NCBI GenBank assembly: GCA_003250395.1
Contig: QKGM01000009.1
Span: 83,788-138,938 of the forward strand
Origin: Bacteroidota bacterium
GTDB taxonomy: Bacteria > Bacteroidota > Bacteroidia > Bacteroidales > TTA-H9
Direction: 5' to 3'
DNA: 55,151 bases
A program made the translations under genes and the position numbers. The notes beneath the pieces are model-generated. The model was not told the origin of the DNA. It searched no databases and saw only the letters and a program-made list of their open reading frames with translations. Shown in pieces: positions 1-8,263 of the stretch; position 1 is the first letter of the stretch; each line of letters opens with the position of its first letter.

Positions 1-97
1 CGGTAAGAAGAGCCATGTTGGTCAGCTCACCGAAATAACGCACCCCAATGGTTTGAATCCATTGATCTACGGCATACTGGGCTTCTGATAGGGTCAT
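1..97 (-). CDS. MazG-like nucleotide pyrophosphohydrolase, N-terminal fragment
   Basis: Only the first 32 codons lie in the window; the gene runs off its left edge. Reading from the ATG at 97, the peptide contains YAVDQWIQT, GVRYFGEL and TNMALLT. This resembles the start of the small MazG-like pyrophosphohydrolases of Bacteroidota, which hydrolyse nucleoside triphosphates to monophosphates; I recall that family as beginning with a similar 'GVRYFSELTNMA' stretch. The metal-binding glutamates would lie outside the window, so activity cannot be judged. A TATCTTTG promoter box lies about 20 bp upstream of the ATG, which supports this start. The gene is divergent from the GH125 gene. Confidence 0.6.
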   Translation of the reverse strand, partial: MTLSEAQYAVDQWIQTIGVRYFGELTNMALLT

Positions 98-117
98 GGT
101 TAGTCAGGTTTTGGAAG

Positions 118-125
118 CAAAGATA
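118..125 (-). promoter_or_regulatory. Putative -7 box (TATCTTTG) of the MazG-like gene
   Basis: On the minus strand this reads TATCTTTG, matching the Bacteroidota sigma-ABfr -7 consensus TAnnTTTG. It sits about 20 bp before the start codon at 97, implying a very short 5' leader. The -33 element is not clear. Confidence 0.5.
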
Positions 126-247
126 GAGTTTTCAGTTATTAAAACACCATCTTCGCTGGTTAAGCAAACAGAGCAGCCCTTCGGATCCGGTAACATCATG
201 GATACTCTTTTCAGTTACCTTTACAGCCCAAACCATACCTTCAACAA

Positions 248-1690
248 ATGAATCGCAGAAAATTCATTACCCGCAGCGGATTAGCAGCCGCCGGAATCTA
301 TGCCTCTCAATCGACTACCCTCAAAGCTCTTTCATCATTCCGGCCTGATAACTATATAAGCCAACGGCCGGTTCCATCGAAACGGACATTTGTCAGCAGC
401 GCAGTCGATGGTCTAATCGACAAATTAAAACCCGGGATCACCGATCCCGAACTTGCCTGGATGTTTGAGAACTGCTTTCCCAACACGGTAGATACAACTA
501 TCGATTTTGAGATCATCGACGGTAAACCGGATACATTCGTTATAACTGGCGATATCGATGCGATGTGGCTGAGAGACAGCACTGCTCAGGTTTGGCCTTA
601 TATGCCTCTCATTCTGGAAGAGGAAAAACTTAGAATCATGATTGAAGGGCTGATTAACCGTCAGGCAAAGTGCGTTTTGAAAGATCCGTATGCCAATGCT
701 TTTTACAAGGATCTTACGAAGGAATCGGAATGGAAAAGCGATAAGCCTGAACCCATACCGGGAGTTCATGAACGTAAATGGGAAATCGACTCCTTATGTT
801 ACGTGGTACGGCTGGCGCATGAGTATTATCGTATCACGGGAAATACTGTTCCCTTCGACAAACAATGGGACAAAGCCATGCGGCTCGTTGTAAGCACCCT
901 CCGCACCGAACAAAGAGCCAACGGATCTACGCCATACCGGTTCACCCGCCATACCTCAAATGTAATTGATGCTCCACCATATAATGGCACCGGGCAACCG
1001 GTAAAATATACCGGGATGATCTGCTCTATGTTCAGACCCAGCGACGACAGTACAGTTCTGCCTTACCTGATCCCGTCGAACCTGATGGCCGTCCAGTCAC
1101 TACGTCAACTTTCAGAAATTTACACATCGGTATTTAAAGACTCTGATTTTGCCGGAGAATGCGACAGATTCGCGAAAGAAGTAGAGGATGCCGTCAAAAA
1201 ACATGCGATTGTTCGTCATCCCGATTTTGGCGATATCTATGCTTATGAAGTTGATGGATTCGGCGGACAATTACTCCTGGATGATGCCAATGTCCCTTCA
1301 CTGATGTCGCTCGCCTATCTGGGCGTTCACAAGAACAACGACCCGTTGTATATCAACACACGCCGTTTCCTGCTCAGCGACTCTAACCCCTGGTACCTGA
1401 AAGGAAAAGCAGCCGACGGGCAGGGAAGCCCTCACACCGGAAAACAAAGCATCTGGCCAATGGGAATCATTCTCAGGGCGATGACAAGTACCGACAGGTC
1501 AGAAATCAGCCATTGTCTTGATATGCTCCGAAACACACATGCAGGTACTGGTTTCATGCACGAAAGCTTTGATAAGGATGATGCCTCAATATTCTCACGC
1601 AAATGGTTTGCCTGGGCCAATACTCTGTTCGGTGAATTAATCATAAAAATTTCGGCAGAGTATCCGGAAATACTCTCCGGGAGGGAGTAA
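248..1690 (+). CDS. GH125 family exo-alpha-1,6-mannosidase (DUF1237)
   Basis: 480 aa. The N-terminus (MNRRKFITRSGLAAAG) has a twin-arginine-like motif and a hydrophobic stretch, so export is likely. The mature part shows GH125 hallmarks: the TGDIDAMWLRDS block (residues about 100-111) and a GFMHESFDKDD block near the C-terminus. Length fits the family, which includes the yeast Mug157-like proteins. Known members remove non-reducing alpha-1,6-linked mannose, for example from N-glycan cores. No SusC/SusD pair or other CAZyme is adjacent, so this is not an obvious polysaccharide utilisation locus; the GH29 fucosidase in this window is about 28 kb away. Single gene, divergent from the MazG-like gene, followed by gene-poor DNA. 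Family call is firm; the exact substrate is inferred. Confidence 0.9.
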   Translation: MNRRKFITRSGLAAAGIYASQSTTLKALSSFRPDNYISQRPVPSKRTFVSSAVDGLIDKLKPGITDPELAWMFENCFPNTVDTTIDFEIIDGKPDTFVITGDIDAMWLRDSTAQVWPYMPLILEEEKLRIMIEGLINRQAKCVLKDPYANAFYKDLTKESEWKSDKPEPIPGVHERKWEIDSLCYVVRLAHEYYRITGNTVPFDKQWDKAMRLVVSTLRTEQRANGSTPYRFTRHTSNVIDAPPYNGTGQPVKYTGMICSMFRPSDDSTVLPYLIPSNLMAVQSLRQLSEIYTSVFKDSDFAGECDRFAKEVEDAVKKHAIVRHPDFGDIYAYEVDGFGGQLLLDDANVPSLMSLAYLGVHKNNDPLYINTRRFLLSDSNPWYLKGKAADGQGSPHTGKQSIWPMGIILRAMTSTDRSEISHCLDMLRNTHAGTGFMHESFDKDDASIFSRKWFAWANTLFGELIIKISAEYPEILSGRE

Positions 1691-2261
1691 GCTTCTTCTA
1701 ATAGTTATACAGACAATCAGGCGGCCGAATAGTTTAAAGTGCCCGGTTTGATTGCTGCTGAAAATGAGGATACAGGATTGAGGAGAGAGTATAATTTATA
1801 ATCTCTTTAATTCCATTACCCGCGATGACCATATTACAGAATTTCTCCGGGAGGAAAATTGATTACAACAGTCCTGACTGAGAATATAGAGTACTTCATC
1901 TTCCAGACAATAGTTTGATTACGAAACCTCGCTATGGATCAAAGCTACACTTCACCTGAAATATGTGGATTGGCAGATAGCTTAATGTAGTCAGGAATCG
2001 CGGAGATTACCCCTTACCCCCCTTGCAGTGCTGATCCCTTTCGCCTGATTGCTGTATCTGCCTGGCAGCTTTTCACCCATTACCTGACAAAACGGCCTCC
2101 GGATTATAAAATATCACTCTTGTAGTGCATTGCCTGGTCAGTTCAGAAAAACATCAGACAAAATACCAGCCGGGAGAGCAATTTTTATCGTTTAAATGCA
2201 ACGGAACCTGTATTTCCTGTTTGCCAAAAATTCCTTCCGGAGGTAACTAAAATGCACTAAA

Positions 2262-2430
2262 AAACCACAATATTCTACCACATTGTGGAAAATCATAAAT
2301 CACTGATAAACAGCAGCCATATACAGTGTCCGTTCGAAGTAGCTTCGAAGTGGCTTCGAAGCGGTTTCGTAACGGATTCGTTGCTTATTCGAATCTCCTC
2401 GAAAAGAGATCGAATCTGTTTCGAAATCAC
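2262..2430 (+). repeat. TTCGAA tandem array with hairpin, copy A
   Basis: Two parts. First, a hairpin at 2265-2288: CCACAAT, 10-nt loop, ATTGTGG. Second, nine degenerate copies of an 11-bp unit from 2333 to 2430. Starts are 2333, 2344, 2355, 2366, 2377, 2388, 2398, 2409 and 2420, so the period is 11 with one 10-bp step. The first two units are TTCGAAGTAGC and TTCGAAGTGGC. A copy in opposite orientation lies at 29263-29419 and shares the hairpin, the roughly 45-bp linker and the first two units nearly base for base. Shared arrangement on opposite strands about 27 kb apart marks a dispersed repeat family rather than local slippage. Confidence 0.85.
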
Positions 2431-2866
2431 TTCCAACCTGGTGTAGCTTTAGTATAAATCTCGCAGAAAGAAAGGATAAAATATTTTAACAGTAACTGAT
2501 GCAAAATCAAACATTACCCTCCCAACATCACGCAATGATGCATAAAGGCAGTCGTCCTGTAATAAGTAGGGAGATTCTATCTATCAGCTGCTTAATTCAA
2601 AGCAGGATAGTGGCTGATGCTATTGATGCCCGTTTTGACCTACCTGCAAAACACGGTATTTATCCTTCATGGGGATCTCTGTTTATAAGTTGATCTATCG
2701 CTGAATCGATATTGTACAGGCTTCTAATCCAACCTGATTGTAAGTGTCGTTGCAGAAACAGAATAGTCAGAAAATTTAACAGGCTATCGCAACAGGCAGA
2801 GGGCTGAAAGATTTTATTTTCGTTTGTAAAGTGCTGTCTGATTAAGATTCAAAAGTGCAGATATAA

Positions 2867-2882
2867 AATACCGCTCGGTATT
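2867..2882 (-). terminator. Weak possible terminator after the HD-domain gene
   Basis: Six-base stem AATACC/GGTATT with a 4-nt loop, followed on the minus strand by TTATAT. It lies about 30 bp past the stop codon of the HD gene. The stem is short and the T-run is interrupted, so confidence is low. Confidence 0.35.
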
Positions 2883-2909
2883 AATCTGTCTCAGGGAAAC
2901 GCTTTTCAA

Positions 2910-4127
2910 TCACAACTTCATTGAACAAAGAAAGAATTTCTTCGTAGATTCTGAAAGATACTGAAGTCCCAGGCGTCCGGAGGCTTCTGTTACATCCCGG
3001 GTTACCCTGTTTCGATCCAACAATCTGATTGAACTGAAAGAGGGATCATAGGCCCGGTTCTCGACATCACCCGTAAATACAAAGTATTTGACGACATCAA
3101 CCGGGATTCCATTTTCAACAGCCTCTTTCCTTGCCTTCTCAACTACAGCTTCGCAAAAAGGCTCTTCCTGCATCACAATTTTAAACAGGCGCCTGTTGAC
3201 CAATTGCCCCGACAACTGACGAAGCACAAAATCGTTGTGCGTGCTCCAAACCTTGATGGCACTAAAGATATCGAAATCATCCAGCAGGGCAAACGATTCT
3301 ATCAGTTCGGGACGTTGATTAAAACCTTCACGCGTAAAATTTTCTTTGAGAAAAAGTTGTAACGAAGGGGTGGCAAAAAGATCGACCCCATCGGTCACCA
3401 ACTCCCGGGCCCTTGCAAGGATATTCACGAGAAGGTACTCGGCTGACAATACCGTTTTATGTAAATAAACCTGCCAGTACATCAACCTGCGGGCAACCAG
3501 GAAATTCTCAATCGAATATAGCGCTTTGGCCTCTAATACCAACTCGTCACCATCAACTTCAAGCATTTTTATGATTCTGTCGGTACCGATTGAACCTTCG
3601 ATTACACCCGTAAAGTAACTATCACGTTTCAGGTAATCAAGCCTGTCGACATCCAACTGCCCACTAACCAGTTGATGAAGAAAACGCTTGTGATAACTAC
3701 CGTTGAAGATTGCAATGGCAAGATCGAGTGTGCCATAATATTGCTCGTTCAGCCTGCGCATGAACACCTCCGATAATGCCTCGTGCGGCACATCACTAAC
3801 AATAGAATGCTCCAGTGCATGAGAAAAAGGGCCATGGCCTATATCATGCAGCAAAATTGCAGCAGCGGCAGCTTCTGATTCTTCAGGAGTAATAACATGA
3901 CCTTTCGATTTAAGGACATCAATCGCTTCCTCCATCAGGTGCATTGCACCAAGAGTATGATGAAACCGGGTATGCAACGCTCCCGGGTAAACAAGATGTG
4001 TCAGCCCGAGCTGCTTGATTCGTCGCAAACGTTGAAACCATGGGTGCTCCACCAGATTAAACAGCAGCCCGTCAGGTATGCTGATGAATCCATGGACCGG
4101 GTCATTGAATATTTTACGTCTGACCAT
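2910..4127 (-). CDS. HD-domain metal-dependent phosphohydrolase
   Basis: 405 aa, close to the COG1078 family of dGTPase-like HD proteins. The N-terminal pattern is typical: DPVHGFISIP (9-18), QRLRRIKQLG (32-41), HTRFHHTLGAMHL (52-63), then the paired HD of LLHDIGHGPFSH at H94-D95. The histidines near 52-57 and H94-D95 would bind the metal pair. Family members hydrolyse nucleoside triphosphates or related phosphoesters in the cytosol; the substrate of this one cannot be read from sequence. A TATCTTTG box 18 bp upstream of the ATG suggests its own promoter. The next gene on the strand, a membrane protein, ends 408 bp upstream, so they are probably not co-transcribed. Confidence 0.88.
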   Translation of the reverse strand: MVRRKIFNDPVHGFISIPDGLLFNLVEHPWFQRLRRIKQLGLTHLVYPGALHTRFHHTLGAMHLMEEAIDVLKSKGHVITPEESEAAAAAILLHDIGHGPFSHALEHSIVSDVPHEALSEVFMRRLNEQYYGTLDLAIAIFNGSYHKRFLHQLVSGQLDVDRLDYLKRDSYFTGVIEGSIGTDRIIKMLEVDGDELVLEAKALYSIENFLVARRLMYWQVYLHKTVLSAEYLLVNILARARELVTDGVDLFATPSLQLFLKENFTREGFNQRPELIESFALLDDFDIFSAIKVWSTHNDFVLRQLSGQLVNRRLFKIVMQEEPFCEAVVEKARKEAVENGIPVDVVKYFVFTGDVENRAYDPSFSSIRLLDRNRVTRDVTEASGRLGLQYLSESTKKFFLCSMKL

Positions 4128-4144
4128 ATTGAGCTGTTTTCAGG

Positions 4145-4152
4145 CAAAGATA
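4145..4152 (-). promoter_or_regulatory. Putative -7 box (TATCTTTG) of the HD gene
   Basis: Exact TAnnTTTG match on the minus strand, 18 bp before the start at 4127. A TTGG about 22 bp further upstream could act as the -33 element. Confidence 0.5.
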
Positions 4153-4535
4153 ACCAAATGTACTATCAAGGTGCCAACCTGTTTCACCATGTAATTACAA
4201 CAAGAAATCCATATTATAAAGAAACTGAATTTCAATGCCAGTTCAGTTGATTGTCATAACTTCATGAACAGGTTAATTATTTAACATACCACTCTGATAC
4301 AAAACATGGATATCACCTCAGGACAACCCCGTCTGTATTTCACACGGGTTAAAATACTGTAATTCATCTAACGACATTGTACTTATCATTCCATACCTTC
4401 AATCTCCTTTGGCAAGCAGGGCGGACGTCGTTTACAGATTCGACTGGCACTCATCCTTATCCCGGAAGCCGGCGATTCAATCAGGCATTCAATCCCTCTC
4501 TGTAACAAGTAAAGGAAATAACGAACGAGATATAC
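4153..4535. other. Intergenic interval without recognised features
   Basis: Lies between two minus-strand genes. I see no open frame with domain character. An imperfect inverted repeat (AACCCcGT ... ACGGGTT, near 4327-4351) has no T-run on either side, so it is not called a terminator. Confidence 0.5.
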
Positions 4536-5342
4536 TCATCCGACTCTTATACCAATACCAAAAATGAGCCTCAAGATTATAAGCAAAAGGGCAGTTGCAA
4601 CAAGTAACCAGCTACGAAGCGGTAATTCACGCTGTTCGGTATCAAATTGCAGGTCTTTAAATCCTCTCGTCTTCAAAATAACCGGAAGTAACATGACAAT
4701 ATTGGCAGGAAGAATAAGCTGGAGTTCGGCAGGAGCCGGTATCCGCAGAAAGAATTGGATAGCTGTTCCCGCTATCACTACCAGGGTAACCTGAAAAAAC
4801 AAAAAGCGGGGGAACATATCCTCTTTTATCTCAGGGAGATAAATATTGGCAGAAACCTGAAAGGAATGACTTATAATGAATCCTCCAAGAATGAGCAACA
4901 TCAATGCTATTAACGAAATAGCCAGCTTCACGGTATCGAACAGGTACATCCAGTCAGCAGCGTAACCAAACCCGGTATTTGTGAGCATTCCTGTAAGCAC
5001 TCCACCGAAACAACCCACCCAGCCATGAACAAAACCCCATATAAAAAAGAGTTTTAGTAAACCAGCATATTGGTTGACGTAATACAGTACAACCAGGCAT
5101 CCTGTCGCATAACCAAAGGAAACAATCTGAGGACTAATAAAATACAACTTAACCATATCAGCATTCCATGACGATGGTGAAATCAGGAAATAGCATTTTT
5201 GAAAACAAAGCCTAACGGTTATCCCTTCTGAATAGGATATTACTGCCATTAGCACGCATAACAGGAGAAACAGCATTATCCATGACAACAGAAACATCGC
5301 AACGGAATGAAGACTCATAATCCAAATTGGTTGTGATTGCAT
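4536..5342 (-). CDS. Uncharacterised integral membrane protein (about 7 TM)
   Basis: Up to 268 aa. I do not recognise the family. Hydrophobic segments are visible around residues 15-38, 73-92, 96-120, 132-160, 175-200, 208-222 and 243-262, so roughly seven helices with short loops. No HExxH, P-loop or other catalytic motif is evident. A second in-frame Met at codon 9 (5318) could be the start. It is divergent from gcvH, and the gene's 5' end overlaps an upstream extension of the gcvH frame that I reject as non-coding. The minus-strand neighbour downstream (HD hydrolase) is too far to imply an operon. Confidence 0.7.
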   Translation of the reverse strand: MQSQPIWIMSLHSVAMFLLSWIMLFLLLCVLMAVISYSEGITVRLCFQKCYFLISPSSWNADMVKLYFISPQIVSFGYATGCLVVLYYVNQYAGLLKLFFIWGFVHGWVGCFGGVLTGMLTNTGFGYAADWMYLFDTVKLAISLIALMLLILGGFIISHSFQVSANIYLPEIKEDMFPRFLFFQVTLVVIAGTAIQFFLRIPAPAELQLILPANIVMLLPVILKTRGFKDLQFDTEQRELPLRSWLLVATALLLIILRLIFGIGIRVG

Positions 5343-5459
5343 GTGTTCTAAGAAAGTTGGAATTAAATATGCTGATGCAGAAAGTCTGTCTAAAGTTAAT
5401 ACAAATTGTCAAAAAAACCACTATTTAGTATCCAACAGCCATTCAGACATAAAAAATTG

Positions 5460-5467
5460 TACTTTTG
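5460..5467 (+). promoter_or_regulatory. Putative -7 box (TACTTTTG) of gcvH
   Basis: TACTTTTG fits TAnnTTTG and lies about 40 bp upstream of the chosen gcvH start. It is inside the region that the longer open frame would treat as coding, which supports the shorter start. Confidence 0.5.
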
Positions 5468-5505
5468 CAGCCAGTAAATCACAAATTTTCAAAAAATCAT
5501 ACCAT

Positions 5506-5895
5506 ATGAAAATCCTTGATACTCTGAAGTACACCCCAAACCACGAATGGTTACAACTTGACGGTGACGAAGCATTGGTTGGGGTAACAGATTTTGCACA
5601 AAGCCAGCTTGGTGATATCGTTTTCGTTGAAGTTGAAACGGTTGGCGAAATCCTTGAGAAAGGTGAAAGCTTTGGTACCATCGAAGCAGTAAAAACTGTT
5701 GAAGACATATACCTTCCTGTTTCAGGCGAAGTTCTTGAGTTCAACGAAGCGCTCAATGCCAACCCGGAACTGATTAACAAAGATCCTTACGAAGGAGGTT
5801 GGGTGGTTCGGATTAAGGTGACCAAACCTTCAGAGATTGAATCACTGCTTGATGCTGCAGCTTATGAGAAACACGTAGCTGAATCAGCTCACTAA
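5506..5895 (+). CDS. gcvH: Glycine cleavage system H protein
   Basis: 129 aa from the ATG at 5506. The frame stays open upstream to 5341, but those 55 residues have no family similarity and would cover the promoter box, so the internal start is chosen. The protein is a complete lipoyl-carrier fold: YTPNHEW near the N-terminus, then GTIEAVKTVEDI with the lipoyl-accepting Lys at K63, and GGWVVRIK near the C-terminus. H protein shuttles the aminomethyl group between the P, T and L proteins of glycine cleavage. None of those partners is in the window. I recall gcvH lying near sprA and a tonB gene in other Bacteroidota; here all three occur within 10 kb of one another. Confidence 0.96.
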   Translation: MKILDTLKYTPNHEWLQLDGDEALVGVTDFAQSQLGDIVFVEVETVGEILEKGESFGTIEAVKTVEDIYLPVSGEVLEFNEALNANPELINKDPYEGGWVVRIKVTKPSEIESLLDAAAYEKHVAESAH

Positions 5896-6091
5896 AATTC
5901 TGTTTTGAGCTGGTATAGCACAACAAAATATACAGGTACTGCGTTATTGATATTGAACTAAATCGTTCCGGCAATTATGCTGTACGGTTTCTTTAAGCCT
6001 TTCAGGACTCATTATCTGGTGTTATAACAGATTTTGTTGTATATTAGCGGCTGGAATATATAGGTGTAATTAACATTTTAGAAACAAAGAT

Positions 6092-6769
6092 ATGGTTGAT
6101 AAAAAAACGCCAAAAGCGGATCTGGAGAGTAAAAAAGTATATTTTATTCAAATCGGTTTGATCCTCGCACTGGGGCTGGTGTTTTTAGGTTTTGAATGGA
6201 AAACCTATGACAAGAAAGTTGTTGAAACTTTCCAGCGTCAAGTGACCGATGTTGCTGAAGAAATTGTTCTTAACACACAACAGAAAGTTGAAGTTGCTGC
6301 TGCACCTCCACCTGCTACAACTACTATCATCAATATTGTTGAAGACGATGTTGAGATTGATGATGATATTGTGATTGATGCTGAAGCAACTGCATCTACT
6401 GAAGTTCAGGAGTATGTACCTGTTAAACACGAAGAAGAAGAAATCGCTGAACCAGAGATCTTCCAGATTGTAGAATCAATGCCCGATTTCCCGGGAGGAG
6501 ATGAAGCCCGTCAGACCTTCCTCAGAGATAACATCAAGTATCCGCAAATTGCCCGCGAAAGCAGTATCTCGGGTACAGTATATGTAACCTTTGTAGTTGA
6601 GAAAGACGGCCGTGTTACAGATATAAAAATTCTGCGTGGTATTGGTGGCGGTTGTGATGAAGAAGCTGTACGTGTTATCAAATCCATGCCCCGCTGGAAT
6701 CCGGGAAAACAGCGTGGCAAACCTGTACGTGTTCAGTTTAATATGCCTATCAAGTTCTCGCTGCAGTAA
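6092..6769 (+). CDS. tonB: Energy transducer TonB, paralogue 1
   Basis: 225 aa with classic TonB layout: short cytoplasmic N-terminus, one TM helix (about residues 18-36), a periplasmic linker, and a C-terminal domain from about 125 to 225. The C-terminal domain carries IKYPQIARE and GGGCDEEAVRVIKSMP, typical of Bacteroidota TonB, which couples ExbB/ExbD and the proton gradient to outer-membrane SusC-like receptors. The linker is acidic (Asp/Glu-rich at about 87-115) with only a short proline run, unlike paralogue 2. An intrinsic terminator follows directly, so it is probably monocistronic. No exbB or exbD is nearby. Confidence 0.93.
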   Translation: MVDKKTPKADLESKKVYFIQIGLILALGLVFLGFEWKTYDKKVVETFQRQVTDVAEEIVLNTQQKVEVAAAPPPATTTIINIVEDDVEIDDDIVIDAEATASTEVQEYVPVKHEEEEIAEPEIFQIVESMPDFPGGDEARQTFLRDNIKYPQIARESSISGTVYVTFVVEKDGRVTDIKILRGIGGGCDEEAVRVIKSMPRWNPGKQRGKPVRVQFNMPIKFSLQ

Positions 6770-6797
6770 TTACTGCTGACCAGTCTATAGTATATAA

Positions 6798-6832
6798 AAC
6801 GCCACCAGGAATCTGGTGGCGTTTTTTTTTAA
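6798..6832 (+). terminator. Intrinsic terminator of tonB paralogue 1
   Basis: Stem CGCCACCAG / CTGGTGGCG (6800-6808 with 6813-6821), GAAT loop, followed by a run of nine or more T. It lies about 30 bp past the stop codon. Confidence 0.92.
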
Positions 6833-7003
6833 AATATACGTACTGATAGTAAACCATACGCATTACAATTTCCGTCTATATTGTAATATAAGTTACAACC
6901 GAGAATAAGATTGCGGTTTTCCTCTCACCTGTCAGTTTTGATGGGACCACTGGCCACTCAAGGCATACGTTCAAATAACCAAGAATGTTAAAAACCTATA
7001 GCC

Positions 7004-7687
7004 ATGAAACCGAAAAACATCAGACAACAACGGCTTGAATCGAACCGATTCACCTACACCCAGATTGGATTAATTACTGCGCTAACACTTGTCCTCCTGG
7101 CTTTTGAATGGGAGAGCCCTGTCAAACCCATTGTTATTACGGATACCAGGGTTCCCATATCTATTGATGAGATTACGGTTATCAATACCGGGGTAAAGCC
7201 ACCTGCACCTCCACTGCCACCTCCACCACCGATAACAGTATTTATATCAACAGATGATCCGACTGCACCCTCACCAGATGTCCTATTTGATGCAGGAATC
7301 AATCCAACAGATAAAATTGATTTCGTCACGCCGGTTCCCCCACCTCCCCCGGATCCCGGGCCTGATGAATCGGAGCCATTTGTCATTGTTGAAGCTATGC
7401 CAGAATTCCCTGGTGGTGAACAGGCACGTGTAGAATACCTGGCAAACCATGTGAAATATCCCCAAATGGCTCGTGAGTCACATATTGAGGGGCCTGTTTA
7501 TATAGAATTTGTAGTGGAAAAGGATGGCAGTATCAGCAATACAAAGCTCTTACGAGGCATTGGAGGAGGATGTGATGAAGAAGCTCTGCGGGTGGTAAGA
7601 AACATGCCGAAATGGAAACCAGGGCATCAACTTAACAAACCTGTTAAGGTAAGACTGACAATGACAATCAAATTTATATTGAAATAA
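7004..7687 (+). CDS. tonB: Energy transducer TonB, paralogue 2
   Basis: 227 aa, same layout as the preceding gene: TM helix at about 22-38 (IGLITALTLVLLAFEWE) and a TonB C-terminal domain at about 127-227 with VKYPQMARE and GGGCDEEALRVVRNMP. The two C-terminal domains are clearly paralogous, but the linkers differ: this one has two polyproline segments (about residues 66-76 and 110-117) typical of an extended periplasm-spanning rod. That points to tandem duplication followed by linker divergence, perhaps giving transducers for different receptors. Start supported by position and the paralogue's pattern. It has its own terminator downstream. Confidence 0.93.
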   Translation: MKPKNIRQQRLESNRFTYTQIGLITALTLVLLAFEWESPVKPIVITDTRVPISIDEITVINTGVKPPAPPLPPPPPITVFISTDDPTAPSPDVLFDAGINPTDKIDFVTPVPPPPPDPGPDESEPFVIVEAMPEFPGGEQARVEYLANHVKYPQMARESHIEGPVYIEFVVEKDGSISNTKLLRGIGGGCDEEALRVVRNMPKWKPGHQLNKPVKVRLTMTIKFILK

Positions 7688-7704
7688 CAAAACAGCTACT
7701 TTTC

Positions 7705-7740
7705 AAAATACCCCGGTTGAAGCCGGGGTATTTTATTATT
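7705..7740. terminator. Bidirectional terminator between tonB-2 and the GH24 gene
   Basis: Twelve-base perfect stem AAAATACCCCGG / CCGGGGTATTTT (7705-7716 with 7723-7734) with a 6-nt loop. The A/T-rich outer arms give a T-run on both strands. It sits between the convergent tonB-2 (stop 7687) and GH24 gene (stop 7747), so it can serve both. Confidence 0.88.
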
Positions 7741-7746
7741 GCATGT

Positions 7747-8247
7747 TTAAAAATCAAACCTCAGAGTACCGTGGAAGTATAACCATGCTTCTGCTTTTCT
7801 ACGTCTGATGAGGCCTTTCAGTTTTACTCCTTTAGCATATACCCATTTATTAAATTCAGCCTCTATGGTGGGGTCTTGGGGATCGTGGTTTACCTTCTTT
7901 AAAAGAGTACTTCCCTTCAAGGCTCCGCAACCGAGGTTGTATGCGAAGCTGACCAAACTATCAAACTGTTGCTGAGAAACCAGATCAGTAGTGAAAGAAT
8001 CCACACTTGCTTCGGTCATAGTCAATTCATGGCGCAGATACTCATATGCCTGAGCAACAGTACAAGTATCACCCTGTTTAACTTTTGATCCATCAGGATA
8101 GAAAGTTGTTCCGATACCAATAGTCCAAACGCCGGCCGGGCATTTGTACGCTTTTAAAAAGCGGGTAACATCACCACTACATTCAAAGAATTCAATAAGC
8201 CTGATGCAATGATCTGAGACTTTAATAACTTTTCTTTGCATAATCAT
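7747..8247 (-). CDS. GH24 phage-type lysozyme (endolysin-like)
   Basis: 166 aa, typical for GH24 muramidases that cut the MurNAc-GlcNAc bond of peptidoglycan. The pattern FFE (E22), YKCPAGVWTIG (C36, T42) and GIGTTFYPDG matches the E-(D/C)-T active-site arrangement, with Cys in the middle position as in P22-type lysozymes. No signal peptide is visible, so export would need help from neighbours, as with phage endolysins. The start could be 8247 or the Met two codons on (8241). It is the last gene of a four-gene minus-strand operon with two coiled-coil membrane-linked proteins and a membrane protein. No phage structural, integrase or replication genes flank it. Confidence 0.88.
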   Translation of the reverse strand: MIMQRKVIKVSDHCIRLIEFFECSGDVTRFLKAYKCPAGVWTIGIGTTFYPDGSKVKQGDTCTVAQAYEYLRHELTMTEASVDSFTTDLVSQQQFDSLVSFAYNLGCGALKGSTLLKKVNHDPQDPTIEAEFNKWVYAKGVKLKGLIRRRKAEAWLYFHGTLRFDF

Positions 8248-8263
8248 TAGTTTTTATTTATGG

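Larger units (their letters stand above)
1691..2909. other. Gene-poor interval with a TTCGAA/hairpin repeat
   Basis: About 1.2 kb without a convincing gene. The longest open frame (2499-2693, 64 codons) has no recognisable domain and overlaps no conserved pattern. The interval holds repeat copy A (2262-2430). Similarity to copy B may extend further upstream, since the 10-mer GAGCAATTTT occurs at 2176-2185 and in the equivalent flank of copy B. A weak hairpin near 2867-2882 could end the HD gene transcript. No tRNA-like or transposase sequence was seen. Confidence 0.6.

Noticed and set aside
2333-2430. CRISPR array or coding microsatellite
   Set aside because: Units are 11 bp, contiguous and degenerate with no spacers; reading frames through them are interrupted or undirected.
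2499-2693. 64-codon open frame in the first gene-poor interval
   Set aside because: No domain, no ribosome-binding or promoter support, and located beside the repeat; length is within chance for this composition.
4327-4351. Terminator upstream of the HD gene
   Set aside because: Imperfect stem with a bulge and no T-run on either strand.
5341-5505. Upstream extension of the gcvH frame by 55 codons
   Set aside because: The extension has no similarity to H protein, covers a promoter box and overlaps the divergent gene; the start at 5506 gives the standard 129-aa protein.
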